Shown here: piece by piece, positions 8,605-18,440 of the stretch
Layout: every line of letters begins with the position of its first letter
How positions within the stretch are numbered: the first letter of the stretch is position 1
The notes under the pieces: generated by a model
The model's database searches: none
What the model saw: only the letters and a program-made list of their open reading frames with translations
What the model was told of the DNA's origin: nothing
NCBI GenBank assembly: GCA_039545355.1
Contig: BCJJ01000071.1
Coordinates: forward strand, 1 to 32,688
Direction of reading: 5' to 3'
Source: Trichosporon coremiiforme
Lineage: Eukaryota > Basidiomycota > Tremellomycetes > Trichosporonales > Trichosporonaceae
DNA length: 32,688 nt
Translations under genes and position numbers: made by a program

Positions 8605-10716
8605 TCACTTGGACACCTTGTACGCGTACGCGGGATGATCGGGGCTGACGTGGGCGGTGGCGTTAGGCCCGCCCATGCTCTCTCTGAGCGTCTTGCGCTC
8701 TCCCTTCTTCGCCTTCTGGTGGGTCGGGAGACGGCCGCGGTGTCGGAGCTCGGGGACGACGTAGGTGATGATGTCCTCGAATGTGCCAGGCGTGACGGCG
8801 TAGGCGAGGTTGAAGCCGTCGATGTCAGCCTCATCGACCCACGTCTCGAGGAGGTCCGCGATCGTCTTGCCGCTGCCGACAGCGACGGGGCCGAGGCCGC
8901 CGATGGCGATCTTCTCCCCGATCTTGCGCGGGGTCCACACCTCGCCGCCCTCGCCCTGCTTGCTCCACATCTCGTTCACGGACCGGATCGCGTCGTTCTC
9001 GACGTACTCGAGCGGCTGGTCCAGGGGCAGCGTCGAGAGGTCGACACCGGCCCAGCCACCGTAGAGAGCCAGCGCGCCCTCGACCGTCGAGTAGCGCTTG
9101 TACTCCTCGAACTTGGCCTGGGCGGCCTCATCGGTCGGACCAGTGATGATGGTGACGAGCGCGAAGATCTTGATGTCCGACGGATTGCGCCCCTGGTCGA
9201 CCGCGCTCTGCCGGATCCCCTTGGTCAGGCGCTTGAGGTGCGTCGTGTTGGGACCAGCGATGAAGACGCTCTCGGCGTGCTTGGCCGCGAACGCCTGGCC
9301 GCGCGCCGACGCGCCAGCCTGGAACAGGTACGGCGTGCGCTGGGGCGAGGGCTCGCAGAGGTGTGCGCCAGGAACGTTGAAGTACTTGCCCTTGTGCTCG
9401 ATGTCGTGCACCTTGGCGGGGTCGGTGTAGACGCCCGAGCGCCAGTCGCGGACGACGGCGTCGTCCTCCCACGAGCTCTCCCACAACTTGTAGCACACCT
9501 CGAGGAACTCCTCGGCAATGTTGTACCGCTCGTCGTGGGGGACCTGCGCGTCGAGGCCGAGGTTCGTCGCCGCACTCTTCAGGTACGAGGTGACAATGTT
9601 CCACGCGACACGGCCCTTGGTCAGATGGTCGAGCGTGCTCATGCGGCGCGCGAACGCGTACGGCAGCTCGTACGTCAGAGACACGGTCACGCCGAAGCCC
9701 AGCCGCTCGGTGACCGCCGCCATGGCCGAGATGGGTCCGACAGGGTCGTTGACGGGCACCTGCGCGGCGGAGCGCACAGCCGCGTCCCGGCTGCCCTGGT
9801 ACACGTCGTAGATGCCGACGACGTCGGCGAGGAAGAGCGCGTCAAACCCGCCGTCCTCGAGCAGCTTTGCCAGATCCGTCCAGTACTCGAGATCCTTGTA
9901 TGTGCTCGCCTTGTCGCCGGGGTAGGACCACATGCCGCTCGCTTGGTGTCCGACGCAGCACATGTCGAACGCGTTCAGGTAGATGCGGCGGTCCTTCTTC
10001 GGAGGCGTGAGGGACAGGGCCGCCGTCGGGTCGGGGAGAGTGCGGTACGAGCCCTGGTGGTACACGAGCGGCTGGCCGGGGCGGATGTCAATGTTCTCGA
10101 GCCGGCCAAGGACGAGGAGATTGTCGCCCGCATGCGAGAGGTTGACAATGTCGCCTGCAAGACGGGCGAGCACGCCGCTGCTGAGCGAGGGGAGGCCATC
10201 CTCGTGCCAACTCCAGGTCTTCTTGTCCGCGAAGCGGAGCTTGGCGTCGGCAGCGAAGCGCTTCGCGGCCACCGTCTCGCCGTCGGCCAGCAGGTGCGCC
10301 GCGAAGCGGAGCGAGCGCGAGATCGTGTTCAGCGAGCTGGAGCTGCGGCCGATGTTGAACGTGATCATCGGCGGGTCGACGGACACGCTGTTCACCGTGA
10401 TGGCCGTGTAGCCGACGGGCTCGCCGTCCCACGCACTCGTGATGACCCACACCGAGTTGGCCGTGTTCCGGAACACGTCCCGCACGTGCGTGCCGTTGAT
10501 GTCCTTGCCGCTGACCGAGGTCGAGGAAGCCGAGCTCACGTCCGAGTCGGCGGACGAGTTGCGCTTGACGGGCTCCGGCTTCGGCGCTGGAGGCTTCGCT
10601 GCCTGGGCGAGGTTGTTGATGATGCCCGCAACCGTCGCTGAGCGCGACGGCTTCAGCGGGTCAGAGTGCCCGTTCGGGTGGTAGACGCCAATGCCGGAGT
10701 GGCCGGGGGCAGGCAT
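8605..10716 (-). CDS. Fused flavin reductase and NtaA/DszA-type FMN-dependent monooxygenase
   Basis: This intronless gene encodes 703 residues. Residues 1-70 are a Ser/Pro/Ala-rich, probably disordered lead. Residues about 77-225 form a flavin-reductase-like FMN-binding domain (DVFRNTANSVWVIT, GYTAITVNSVSVDPPMITF, NIGRSSSSLNTI). A short linker near 226-242 leads to a bacterial-luciferase-like domain (about 244-690) with hallmarks of the nitrilotriacetate/dibenzothiophene-sulfone monooxygenase group: RIYLNAFDM, the YWTDLAKLLEDGGFDALFLAD block, GRVAWNIVTS, RTPYLFQAGAS and DGFNLAYAVTPGTFEDI. In bacteria the reductase and oxygenase are usually separate proteins, the reductase supplying reduced FMN. 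Here one chain could make and use FMNH2. The fold predicts oxygenation such as C-N or C-S bond cleavage or Baeyer-Villiger-type chemistry; the substrate is unknown. No PTS1 is present (ends KVSK). Its coding frame and domain calls are strong. Confidence 0.9.
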   Translation of the reverse strand: MPAPGHSGIGVYHPNGHSDPLKPSRSATVAGIINNLAQAAKPPAPKPEPVKRNSSADSDVSSASSTSVSGKDINGTHVRDVFRNTANSVWVITSAWDGEPVGYTAITVNSVSVDPPMITFNIGRSSSSLNTISRSLRFAAHLLADGETVAAKRFAADAKLRFADKKTWSWHEDGLPSLSSGVLARLAGDIVNLSHAGDNLLVLGRLENIDIRPGQPLVYHQGSYRTLPDPTAALSLTPPKKDRRIYLNAFDMCCVGHQASGMWSYPGDKASTYKDLEYWTDLAKLLEDGGFDALFLADVVGIYDVYQGSRDAAVRSAAQVPVNDPVGPISAMAAVTERLGFGVTVSLTYELPYAFARRMSTLDHLTKGRVAWNIVTSYLKSAATNLGLDAQVPHDERYNIAEEFLEVCYKLWESSWEDDAVVRDWRSGVYTDPAKVHDIEHKGKYFNVPGAHLCEPSPQRTPYLFQAGASARGQAFAAKHAESVFIAGPNTTHLKRLTKGIRQSAVDQGRNPSDIKIFALVTIITGPTDEAAQAKFEEYKRYSTVEGALALYGGWAGVDLSTLPLDQPLEYVENDAIRSVNEMWSKQGEGGEVWTPRKIGEKIAIGGLGPVAVGSGKTIADLLETWVDEADIDGFNLAYAVTPGTFEDIITYVVPELRHRGRLPTHQKAKKGERKTLRESMGGPNATAHVSPDHPAYAYKVSK

Positions 10717-11722
10717 TGTGGTGAGTGATGGGTTGGGTGAATGCTGAAGTTCGTCAGTGCTGGCTGCGAGTGCTTAAGAATGTCACGCAGCCGACGGCGG
10801 CGCCGTGAAGGCCGCCAGAAATGTCAAAAGAACACGGTAACGTGCTCCCTTTGGTGGTCCACGCTGGTGTGCTCAGTTCGGCCCAAGATGTGATCGAAAG
10901 GCTACGGGACCGGATGACAAACTCCGACCAAGGGTTGACAATGCCACTGCACAGGTCTGCATGGCAGGATCATTTGTGAGACAGGCGAGGTGGGAGACGC
11001 GTTAGACCAGTGCGGCGAAGGGGAGCAGGAGACCGCGAGTGGACGAGGGAGTATGTACAACGATGAGACAGGATTGCAACACCGAGGGGACAAGTGACGA
11101 ACGGGTGGCAGCAGCCAATCGGAAAGTCGCGTCAGCACGCCATGCCCAGCCGAAAACACGCGCCCACGCAAAGATATCACAACTGTCAGCCCCACGTGGC
11201 CGATTGTCCCTGGCCAAGCTTTATCTCGGTGAACAGCGGCCGGGCTGCAGCCTGAGCCTGGCGCGCTCTGCTCCGTGCGCCGCCCACTTGAAAGGACACT
11301 CACCCGGCCACCTTCCGGCTGGGCGACCAAGCAAAGACCGCAAGTAACATTGCCAGCCCCCTGATCAGATCGTATCGATGATTTACGTACAGAGGAGAAA
11401 TGCCACGGTCATGCCGATGGGCCCATGGGCCATGCCCGACGATGCCGATGCGTCATGCCGGCGGACCCATGGCCGTTGCCCGGGAACTCATGGCCGATTG
11501 GTTGCATCTGGTTACTACAGTCACGACTTGACTTTGGGCGCGGAGCAGCATTCATCATTCAGTTATAGACTTTGCAATCGCCAACTTTTTTGAGATGCTA
11601 TGCTCTGCCTGGAACTGGGTGTGACCGCCGCTATGCATCATTGCGTTCTAGAAGCGTGGCGCTATAAGACAGGCGCCGAGGAATCTTGACGCCTCGGTTT
11701 ATCCTGCTCAAGAACTTTGACT
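10717..11722. other. Divergent promoter region, 1.0 kb, between oxygenase and transporter genes
   Basis: No gene is seen. A TATAAG element at 11663-11668 lies about 55-60 bases before the transporter start codon at 11723. A 12-base perfect palindrome, GGCCCATGGGCC, lies at 11420-11431 within a stretch (about 11411-11495) rich in repeated ATGCCG and CATGGCC words. The two flanking genes diverge from this region, so shared control is possible but not shown. Confidence 0.45.
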
Positions 11723-13464
11723 ATGTCCGGAAACACATCAAGTACGGGCTCCGAGGCCGACTTTGAGAAGAAGGGTGCCCAGGCGTCTGCCCAGGTGCTC
11801 GATGTGCCAGTGCACGAGCTCAAGCATAAGAAGTACTCGCTCAAGGCGCTGTGGCACTGGCTCGGCGACCGCGACATCCACGTCTGGATCATGTCCCTCG
11901 GTGAGTGGCTTGGGGCGTTTAAGTGGCAACACTCGCCACGAAACTCGGCGAAACCGATCCCTACTGACAGCCAGGCTTCACGCTACTCTTCACGTCGTAC
12001 CCGATCCAAGGCGTGCAGACTATCCGCTTCCCAGACACGGGCGCCTACATCCTGATCGTGCTGTACAGTGCCTACTTTGTTACGTCGATGTGGGCGACCT
12101 TCTTCCTGTCGTGGTGGGGACTCGAGTTCTGCCTCATCTGGGGCCCGATCAGCTACGGCACCTGGATCGCGTGCATGTTTGCGAACAACAACGCCGCGAA
12201 CCTGGTCGGCGCCGCGTTCTTCGGCTGGGGTGCCGGCATCCTGTGGCCGGCGGCGGGTCAGCTGATTGCAGCGTGCAGTACGCCGCACAACCGCGCCTCC
12301 AACGCGGGCATTTACCAGTGCGCGTTCCACCTTGGTGTTTTCGCCGGCGGTCTCATCCTCGGAGGAGTCCAGAAGGGCCTGCCCAACTGGAACCACCAGT
12401 ATGCCGTCTTCCTCGGTCTTTGTGGCACGAGCGTCATCTGCTTCTTCATCCACGCAATCAGTTTCCGCCGCCGGTTCCGCGGACACAAGGCGGCCGCCTC
12501 GGCCGCGCACGTCGAGCAACAGCCCGATGTCGAGCTGCACCGCGTCAAGCTCGATGATGGGACAGTCGAGTACCGCCGCGTCGAGAAGGCCGACCTGAAG
12601 AACGAGAACGCCGTCGTGCAGGATCTGGCCCTGACGGGTGGGTCAGGAAGCACTGGCTCCAAGCTTGCGGCGTGGAAGGCCAACTTCTGGAACCCCGTCC
12701 GTATGCTCTGGCACCCCGTGTTCGGACCCCTCGGCCCCTCCATCTTCGTAACCGGCGGCATGACGCAGGGCTGGTTCAACGCGTCCTTCAACAAGATCGT
12801 TAACAAGGTCGGCGGCGACTGGAACGGGTGGATCTACGCCATCTCCGAGAGCTGGGCGCTCGTCGCCGCGATTCTCTTCGGCATCTTCTACGACCGCCTG
12901 CGCACGCGCTACGTCGCCGCCAAGTTCCGCTGGATCATGTACATCTACATCGGCGCATACTACTGCCTGTGCGGCATGGCGCTCGCCGCGTACTACATGG
13001 GCGAGAAGGGCGTGGGGTCCGAGCCCGGCATGACGAAGCCGAGCCACTACAAGGCCGTGCTCTCTTTCGCCGGTGCGTTCTACAACATCCAGCTCCTCGC
13101 CCTCGAGGTCTCGATCCTGACGTACCTCTCCACGTTCCTGACCTACAACGCGGACGTCGCGTTCTCGTCCAAGATCGGCTGTGAGGCGGGCGGGTACCTC
13201 CTCGTCTTTGGACTCGTCAATGTCCTCAACCCCAAGTGGATGATCGTGCTCCTCTTCTGTTGTGGTCCGCCCGCACACATCGTGTACCTCATCTGGTGGC
13301 ACGCGCCTGCCCGTCCCGTCGCCGAGATCCTCGAGAGCGCCAACTCCTCCCAGACGGCGATCTCGAGTCCAGTCGCTGAGAGCGTCGACGAGAAGATCGT
13401 CGAGTCACCGGCAAAGTCGCCGTCGCAGCCGGCGCAGGCCACCGTTCCCGTTGTAAGCAAGTAG
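11723..13464 (+). CDS. MFS transporter, UNC93-like
   Basis: Two exons, 11723-11900 and 11975-13464, encode 555 residues. The 74-base intron starts GTGAGT and ends CTGACAGCCAG; of the two close AGs only the second keeps frame, joining to SLGFTLLFTSYPIQGVQT. The protein has many hydrophobic helices. The first half resembles UNC93/DUF895 transporters: FTLLFTS..IQ.VQT in helix 1, and GWGAGILWPAAGQLIA before a cytosolic NRASN loop. A long hydrophilic central loop, about residues 215-300, separates the two halves, and the Ser/Pro/Ala/Val-rich C-terminal tail is likely cytosolic. The substrate is unknown. Its stop codon is only 78 bases from the stop of the convergent CmcJ-family gene, so 3' ends may overlap. 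Membrane transporter status is secure; the UNC93 subfamily is moderately secure, and another MFS group remains possible. Confidence 0.82.
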
Positions 13465-13542
13465 AGTTGTAGAGTTCCGTAATGGTCAGTGATGGAGTAT
13501 GATACACTAGGATACATAATGATTTTACTGGTGGGACACAGA

Positions 13543-14454
13543 CTACTCGTAGAATACGAGGCAGCGGACCTCAATCGACTGCCGCGGCTTGGCGTCCTTG
13601 GACGTGTTCGGGTCGTCAAAGGCGGTGTGCGGCGTGAAGCCAGCGAGGTCGCTGGGACCGCCGTTCTCGGCGCTCTCGCTGTCAAAGCACTTGAGGAGCA
13701 TGATCTCGTCCGGGCGCATGTCCTTGACGTAGTAGAAACGGTGTTTCTGGTTGGGGAGGACGGAATAGGTCTCTCCGCCGATCTTGTACCCCTCGGTCGA
13801 CTGCAGCGTCTCCGCGTCGGGGAGCTTCTCCTTGCCGCGGTCGTCGTCGTCACCGTCGTTGCGCTCGGGATACAGGAGGTTGACGGGAGTGAGGTCGGCC
13901 TTAGACGCGGATCGCCAGTCGATGACTCCGAGCGGATGGTCGGACGCCTCGTGTCCCAGCGGCCTCCAGACATTGATGAGCTGGAAGCGTTTCTGCAGCA
14001 AAGCTTCAGCGTCGTCGCCCAAATGCCTGCGCACGCGCGCCGCGGCGGCGCCCGGTGTCTGGTCGACGTGCACGAAAGCGACGGGTTGGCGCGCCGCGTT
14101 CGGGTCGCGCACGCGGATCGTGTGGTCGAAGATGTACACGCGCTTCACCTTGTCACCGTCCTTGAGGTTCTTGCGGAGCGCAGCCGCGACCTCGTCGTAG
14201 TACGCCCCACGCACAGCGGGTCCGTCGGAGAGCACGTCCTCGGCCGGTACGGCCGACGGGGATGTGTAAAACGCGAAACCTGTCCGGTCGACGTCCTTGA
14301 AGTCGGCCGCGTCATCGCGCGCATTGTACACTGGCTTCTCAACCGTGACCTCGCCGTAGGAGCGGCCGGGGCCGTCGACCTTGGACCACGGCTTGGTGTC
14401 CTTGATGGACGCGGGGTCGATGTACTGGAAGCTGGCGTGTGTGGGCGGGGTCAT
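13543..14454 (-). CDS. CmcJ/NvfI-family protein (7-alpha-cephem-methoxylase P8-like, Fe/2-oxoglutarate-type)
   Basis: This intronless gene encodes 303 residues. It carries the family blocks in order: YIFDHTIRVRD, VAFVHVDQTP, RVRRHLGDDAEALLQKRF, INVWRPL, HPLGVIDWRS, GETYSV, HRFYYVKDM, DEIMLLKCFDS, FTPHTAFDDP and RQSIEVRCLVFY. A plausible iron-binding set is H129, D131 and H276, with R291/R297 near the end. The family includes CmcJ of cephamycin biosynthesis, AsaB, and NvfI, an Fe/2-oxoglutarate endoperoxygenase; many fungal members are uncharacterised. An acidic insert (about 199-222) sits before GETYSV. The start at 14454 was chosen because a TATAAA box (14525-14530, minus strand) lies about 70 bases upstream. 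An in-frame ATG at 14544 would add 30 Arg/Ser/Thr-rich residues that look like a mitochondrial presequence, but the TATA box would then fall inside the coding region. Confidence 0.87.
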   Translation of the reverse strand: MTPPTHASFQYIDPASIKDTKPWSKVDGPGRSYGEVTVEKPVYNARDDAADFKDVDRTGFAFYTSPSAVPAEDVLSDGPAVRGAYYDEVAAALRKNLKDGDKVKRVYIFDHTIRVRDPNAARQPVAFVHVDQTPGAAAARVRRHLGDDAEALLQKRFQLINVWRPLGHEASDHPLGVIDWRSASKADLTPVNLLYPERNDGDDDDRGKEKLPDAETLQSTEGYKIGGETYSVLPNQKHRFYYVKDMRPDEIMLLKCFDSESAENGGPSDLAGFTPHTAFDDPNTSKDAKPRQSIEVRCLVFYE

Positions 14455-14851
14455 TGTCGTTGTGGTGAAGAGGCGGGATGTCCTGATTGATGCTGAAGTC
14501 CGAGATAACAGAGGCTGGGCGACCTTTATAGCTCTGTTGAGCATGGAGAAGAGTTCGGAAGGGAGATGGGATGGCGTCATGTGCTGACTACAGTGCTGAC
14601 CAACGGCGCCAACGGAAGTCCAACGTTCTGAGTAATCGAGGCACGTCACAAAACGTGTTTCCCACGCGGCTATCGCGCGGGGTCTATCTCGGCGACCTCC
14701 GCCGGCGACGTCCGATCGCTGCCCGCCGTTGCCCATCCCGGGAGTGTGGGTAGCCGAACGCCGATGGTGCTTGCTCCTCGCTCTCCACATTTATGACGTC
14801 CCTTGACAGCCTCTGGACAGCCTCGCCCACAACACCAACAACACCGACGAC
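14455..14851. promoter_or_regulatory. Divergent promoter between CmcJ-family and acyl-CoA carboxylase genes
   Basis: This 397-base divergent gap separates two genes of the putative catabolic block. A TATAAA box is at 14525-14530 on the minus strand, for the CmcJ-family gene. The leader before the carboxylase start is rich in ACAACACCAAC-type words. No other gene is visible. Confidence 0.5.
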
Positions 14852-17800
14852 ATGAGTTGCGTGCGCGTCCCCGAGTTCTCCACTCGGCAGCGTCCCCTTC
14901 GCATCCTCATCGCCAACCGCGGCGAGATCGCCGTGCGCATCCAGGCCACGATCGCGCTCCTCGGCCACGTCGCGCTCGGAATCCACACCACGTCCGAGGG
15001 AGCAAACGCCCCGCATGTATTGAACCTGCCGCCCGAGCAGCGCCTGCAGATCCCTGGCCAGGGCGCCGCCGCCTATCTCGACGTCGACAGTCTGATCCGC
15101 GTCGCGAAGGACGCCAAGGCCGACGCCGTCATTCCCGGTTACGGTTTCCTGAGCGAGTCACCCGTCTTCGCGAAGGCAGTTCAGGATGCAGGCATGACAT
15201 GGATCGGTCCGCGGGCCGAGACGCTGACGCTCTTCGGCGACAAGCACACGAGCAAGGAGTTCGCCCGCCGTGCCGGCGTCCCCGTGCTGTCCAGCACAAG
15301 CGCCGATGCCTCTCTCGAGGAGATCCGCGACTTCGCCTCCAAGCTGCCAAAGGGACAAGCGTTGATGCTGAAGGCGCTCGAGGGCGGTGGCGGGCGTGGT
15401 ATCCGCATCGTGCGTGACCTCTCCGAGCTCCAGAGCGCGTATGACGGGTGCCGTCGTGAGGCGCGTGCCGCCTTCCCGTCCGACAGAGTGTTCGCCGAGC
15501 CCTTCCTCCCGCAAGCGCGGCACATCGAGGTCCAGGTCGTCGGTGACGGGACGGGGCTTGCCCGCGCAGTCGGAGAGCGAGAATGCTCCCTGCAGCGCCG
15601 AAACCAGAAGCTCATCGAGCTCTGCCCCTCCCCTACCCTCCGGGGGCGGGGTGACCTGCGCGCGAGCATCATTAGCAGCGCGCTGGCCCTGGCCGCGGAG
15701 GGCAAGCTGCGCTCGCTCGCGACGATGGAGTTCCTCCTCCAGGGCGATGAGTACTACTTCCTCGAGTGCAACCCTCGCCTGCAAGTCGAGCACACAGTGA
15801 CGGAGGAAGCGTACGGCGTCGACCTGGTCGCGACGCAGATCCGCCTCGCGCAGGGCGTACCGTTCCACGAGGCGCTGGGCGCGACGCCGGATCTGGCGCC
15901 GAGGGCTGCGATGCAGCTGCGCATCAACGCGGAGAAGTTCCAGCCTGACGGAAGCGCGACGGGCACGACTGGCATGATTCGCTCCCTCGCGCTCCCCACT
16001 GGTCCGGGCGTGCGCGTCGACACGGCCGCTCATGCGCCCATTCCCGGTGTCGGCAGCTATAAGCAGGGCATGGAGTTTGACTCCCTCCTCGCCAAGATCA
16101 TCCTCACCGGCCGCAGCTACGAGGACACGACTACGCGTGCCCGCGCTGCCCTGGAAAGGCTCCGCATCACCGGCGTCGCGACCAACCGCGCGCTGCTGCT
16201 TGCACTCTGCGAGGACCCCCACGTCGCCAAGAACGAGGGTGTGCACACCCGTTTCGTCGAGGAGAACGCTGGCCGCCTGTACGATGTCGCGACCAAGATC
16301 GACGCGGAGCGCACGGCTCAGGAGGCTGCTGATGGACCGCAAGAGGAGGAGGCAAGCCGGTCGTATAACCTGCCCCCCGCGGGGCCAGGTGAGTCATACG
16401 TCCGGACGCACCTCCCGGGGCGTGTGGTCAGCGTCGCGGTCCAGGAGGGACAGGAGATTCGGAAGGGCGAGGAAGTCTTGATCGTCGAGTCCATGAAGAT
16501 GGAGCACACGGTACGCGCGGCGGCGTCAGGCAAGGTTGTCAAGGTGCTTGCCAAACCCGGCGACAACTTTGAGGAGGACGACGCGGTCGCGCTCCTCTCA
16601 ACCTCGGAGGGGGCGGACGATAGCCAAGCAGTGGAGGAGGAGAAGGTCGATCTGGACTCGAAGCCGACGTCGCTCCAAGAGCTCGACGATGTGCGCGCGC
16701 AGCTGCAGGACGACCACCCGATTCGCGCCAAGGCGACACAGCGCCGCCGCGATCGCAAGTACCGCACAGCGCGGGAGAATCTCGCCGACCTCATCGACGC
16801 GGGCACGTTTGTCGAGTACGGTGACCTGGCGCTCGCGGCGCAGCGCACGCGCCTGAGCGGAAACAACCTCCTCGCGACGCGCAACGACGGCGTCATCGTC
16901 GGCTGGGCCAAGGTGCAGGGCCAGCGTACGGCGGTGGTCATGTACGACTACGGCGTGCTCGCCGGCACACAGGGGTATTTCCACCACAAGAAGCTGGACC
17001 GGATCTTCCACTCCGTGCTCGAGAATCCCGCCCCGCTCGTCCTGTACGCTGAGGGCGGCGGCGGACGCCCTGGCGACGTGGACACATTCCACACCAAGGT
17101 TGCCGGCCTGAACGGACCGAGCTTTGTGCTCCTTGCACGCATCAACTTCCGCGGCATCCCCACCATTGGCGTCGCCAACGGAAACCTCTTCGCGGGCAAC
17201 GCGGCGCTCCTCGGCACATGCGATTTCATCATCGCTACTGAGAACCCGGGTACTAGTGTCGGCATGGGCGGGCCGGCGATGATCGAGGGCGGTGGCCTCG
17301 GCGTCGTCAAGCCCGAGGACGTCGGTCCGATCCGCTCCGCTCACCTGAAGAACGGCAACGTCGACGTAACCGTCTGGGACGAAGCGGCGGCCACCGAGGC
17401 GACCAAGACGCTCGTTGGCTTCTTCCACCCTCACGCTCCCGGGCCGTGGGGCAAGGACGTGCGCCTGTTCCGTCACGCGATCCCAACCGACCGCAAGCGC
17501 GCGTACAGCATGCACCGAATCCTGGACCTGATCACGGACGACGACACGCCCTTCTTCGAGCTCGGCGCGCACTGGGGCAACTCGCTGATCACGGGTTTCC
17601 TGCGCGTGAAGGGGCTGACTCTCGGCGTTGTCGCGTCCAACGTGCTGTCGCCGCTCGGCGGCGCTATCGACGCCGACTCCGCGCGCAAGGCGTCCCGTTT
17701 CCTGCGCATCCTGACCAAGACGCGCGCATGCCACGTTCTCGCCATTTGCGACACGCCCGGCTTCATGGTCGGCCCCAAGGCTGAGCCGGAGGGCGGACTG

Positions 17801-18220
17801 CGCGCTTTCGCCGAGTACTTCGCCGCTGGCGCCGGTTTCGTTGACACCGGCGGCCGCATGTTCGGTCTGACTGTGCGCAAGGCGTATGGACTCGGCGCGC
17901 AGGCTTTGCTCGGCGGTAGCACCTCCATTCCGTTCAGCAGCGTTGCGTGGCCCACGGGCGAGTTCGCGGGTATGGGCGTCGAGGGCGCGATCAAGCTCGG
18001 CATGAAGAAGGAGCTGGACGCGATCCCCGACCTGGAGCAGCGCGCCCAGGCGGAGCAGCAGTTCATCGACGACATGTACGCGCGCGGACGTGCTATCAAC
18101 ATGGCGCAGGCGACCGAGATCGACTCGGTCATCGACCCCGCCGAGACGAGGGACTGGCTCGAGCGCTGCCTGGAGAGCGTCGAGCCGCGGACAGGCTACA
18201 AAGGCGTTTCCCGATTGTAG
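14852..18220 (+). CDS. Single-chain biotin-dependent acyl-CoA carboxylase (BC-BCCP-CT), ends in PTS1-like -SRL
   Basis: This intronless gene encodes 1122 residues with all three parts of a biotin carboxylase in one chain. Biotin carboxylase: about 16-450, with ILIANRGEIAVRI at the start, the ATP-grasp glycine-rich loop KALEGGGGRGIR and the ECNPRLQVEHTVTE signature. Biotin carrier: about 515-590, with ESMKMEH and biotinyl lysine K549. Carboxyltransferase: about 600-1110, with ARENLADLIDAGTFVEYG at its start, FHTKVAGLNGPSF and GMGGPAMIEGGGLG. The order and size match the single-chain bacterial long-chain acyl-CoA carboxylase (LCC) group, not the roughly 2200-residue eukaryotic ACC. The reaction is ATP- and bicarbonate-dependent carboxylation of an acyl-CoA. 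The last three residues, SRL, match the PTS1 consensus, so peroxisomal location is inferred. A MaoC hydratase follows 283 bases downstream on the same strand. Acyl specificity cannot be read from sequence. Confidence 0.95.
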   Translation: MSCVRVPEFSTRQRPLRILIANRGEIAVRIQATIALLGHVALGIHTTSEGANAPHVLNLPPEQRLQIPGQGAAAYLDVDSLIRVAKDAKADAVIPGYGFLSESPVFAKAVQDAGMTWIGPRAETLTLFGDKHTSKEFARRAGVPVLSSTSADASLEEIRDFASKLPKGQALMLKALEGGGGRGIRIVRDLSELQSAYDGCRREARAAFPSDRVFAEPFLPQARHIEVQVVGDGTGLARAVGERECSLQRRNQKLIELCPSPTLRGRGDLRASIISSALALAAEGKLRSLATMEFLLQGDEYYFLECNPRLQVEHTVTEEAYGVDLVATQIRLAQGVPFHEALGATPDLAPRAAMQLRINAEKFQPDGSATGTTGMIRSLALPTGPGVRVDTAAHAPIPGVGSYKQGMEFDSLLAKIILTGRSYEDTTTRARAALERLRITGVATNRALLLALCEDPHVAKNEGVHTRFVEENAGRLYDVATKIDAERTAQEAADGPQEEEASRSYNLPPAGPGESYVRTHLPGRVVSVAVQEGQEIRKGEEVLIVESMKMEHTVRAAASGKVVKVLAKPGDNFEEDDAVALLSTSEGADDSQAVEEEKVDLDSKPTSLQELDDVRAQLQDDHPIRAKATQRRRDRKYRTARENLADLIDAGTFVEYGDLALAAQRTRLSGNNLLATRNDGVIVGWAKVQGQRTAVVMYDYGVLAGTQGYFHHKKLDRIFHSVLENPAPLVLYAEGGGGRPGDVDTFHTKVAGLNGPSFVLLARINFRGIPTIGVANGNLFAGNAALLGTCDFIIATENPGTSVGMGGPAMIEGGGLGVVKPEDVGPIRSAHLKNGNVDVTVWDEAAATEATKTLVGFFHPHAPGPWGKDVRLFRHAIPTDRKRAYSMHRILDLITDDDTPFFELGAHWGNSLITGFLRVKGLTLGVVASNVLSPLGGAIDADSARKASRFLRILTKTRACHVLAICDTPGFMVGPKAEPEGGLRAFAEYFAAGAGFVDTGGRMFGLTVRKAYGLGAQALLGGSTSIPFSSVAWPTGEFAGMGVEGAIKLGMKKELDAIPDLEQRAQAEQQFIDDMYARGRAINMAQATEIDSVIDPAETRDWLERCLESVEPRTGYKGVSRL

Positions 18221-18440
18221 ACGGTGTAGAACTTCACCTAGTGGTGCATTGGCATGCAGTGATATGAATGATGACACAAGACGCAGTACAAATGCGAGAT
18301 GCCGCCCACAAGCAGAGACTTGGCTGGCGGACATGGCCGACGCTGTGGGGGAGTTCCCCACCGGCCCGTCGGCGTCCGGCGTCTCGCCCCGGCTACTTTC
18401 CCCCCGGATGCCCCGGATTCCAGTCCACCACCGAGCAGTC

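Noticed and set aside
8635..10641. A 668-codon plus-strand open frame opposite the flavin monooxygenase gene
   Set aside because: It is a shadow of GC-rich codon use on the other strand. Its translation is Arg/Val/Leu/Asp-rich with no domain, while the minus strand gives clear enzyme motifs.
11420..11431. Perfect 12-base palindrome GGCCCATGGGCC in the divergent promoter
   Set aside because: It is short and lies in GC-rich sequence with related words, so chance is likely; noted only within the promoter entry.
16598..18361. A 587-codon minus-strand open frame opposite the carboxylase gene
   Set aside because: It is antisense to the conserved carboxyltransferase domain and has no recognisable motifs.
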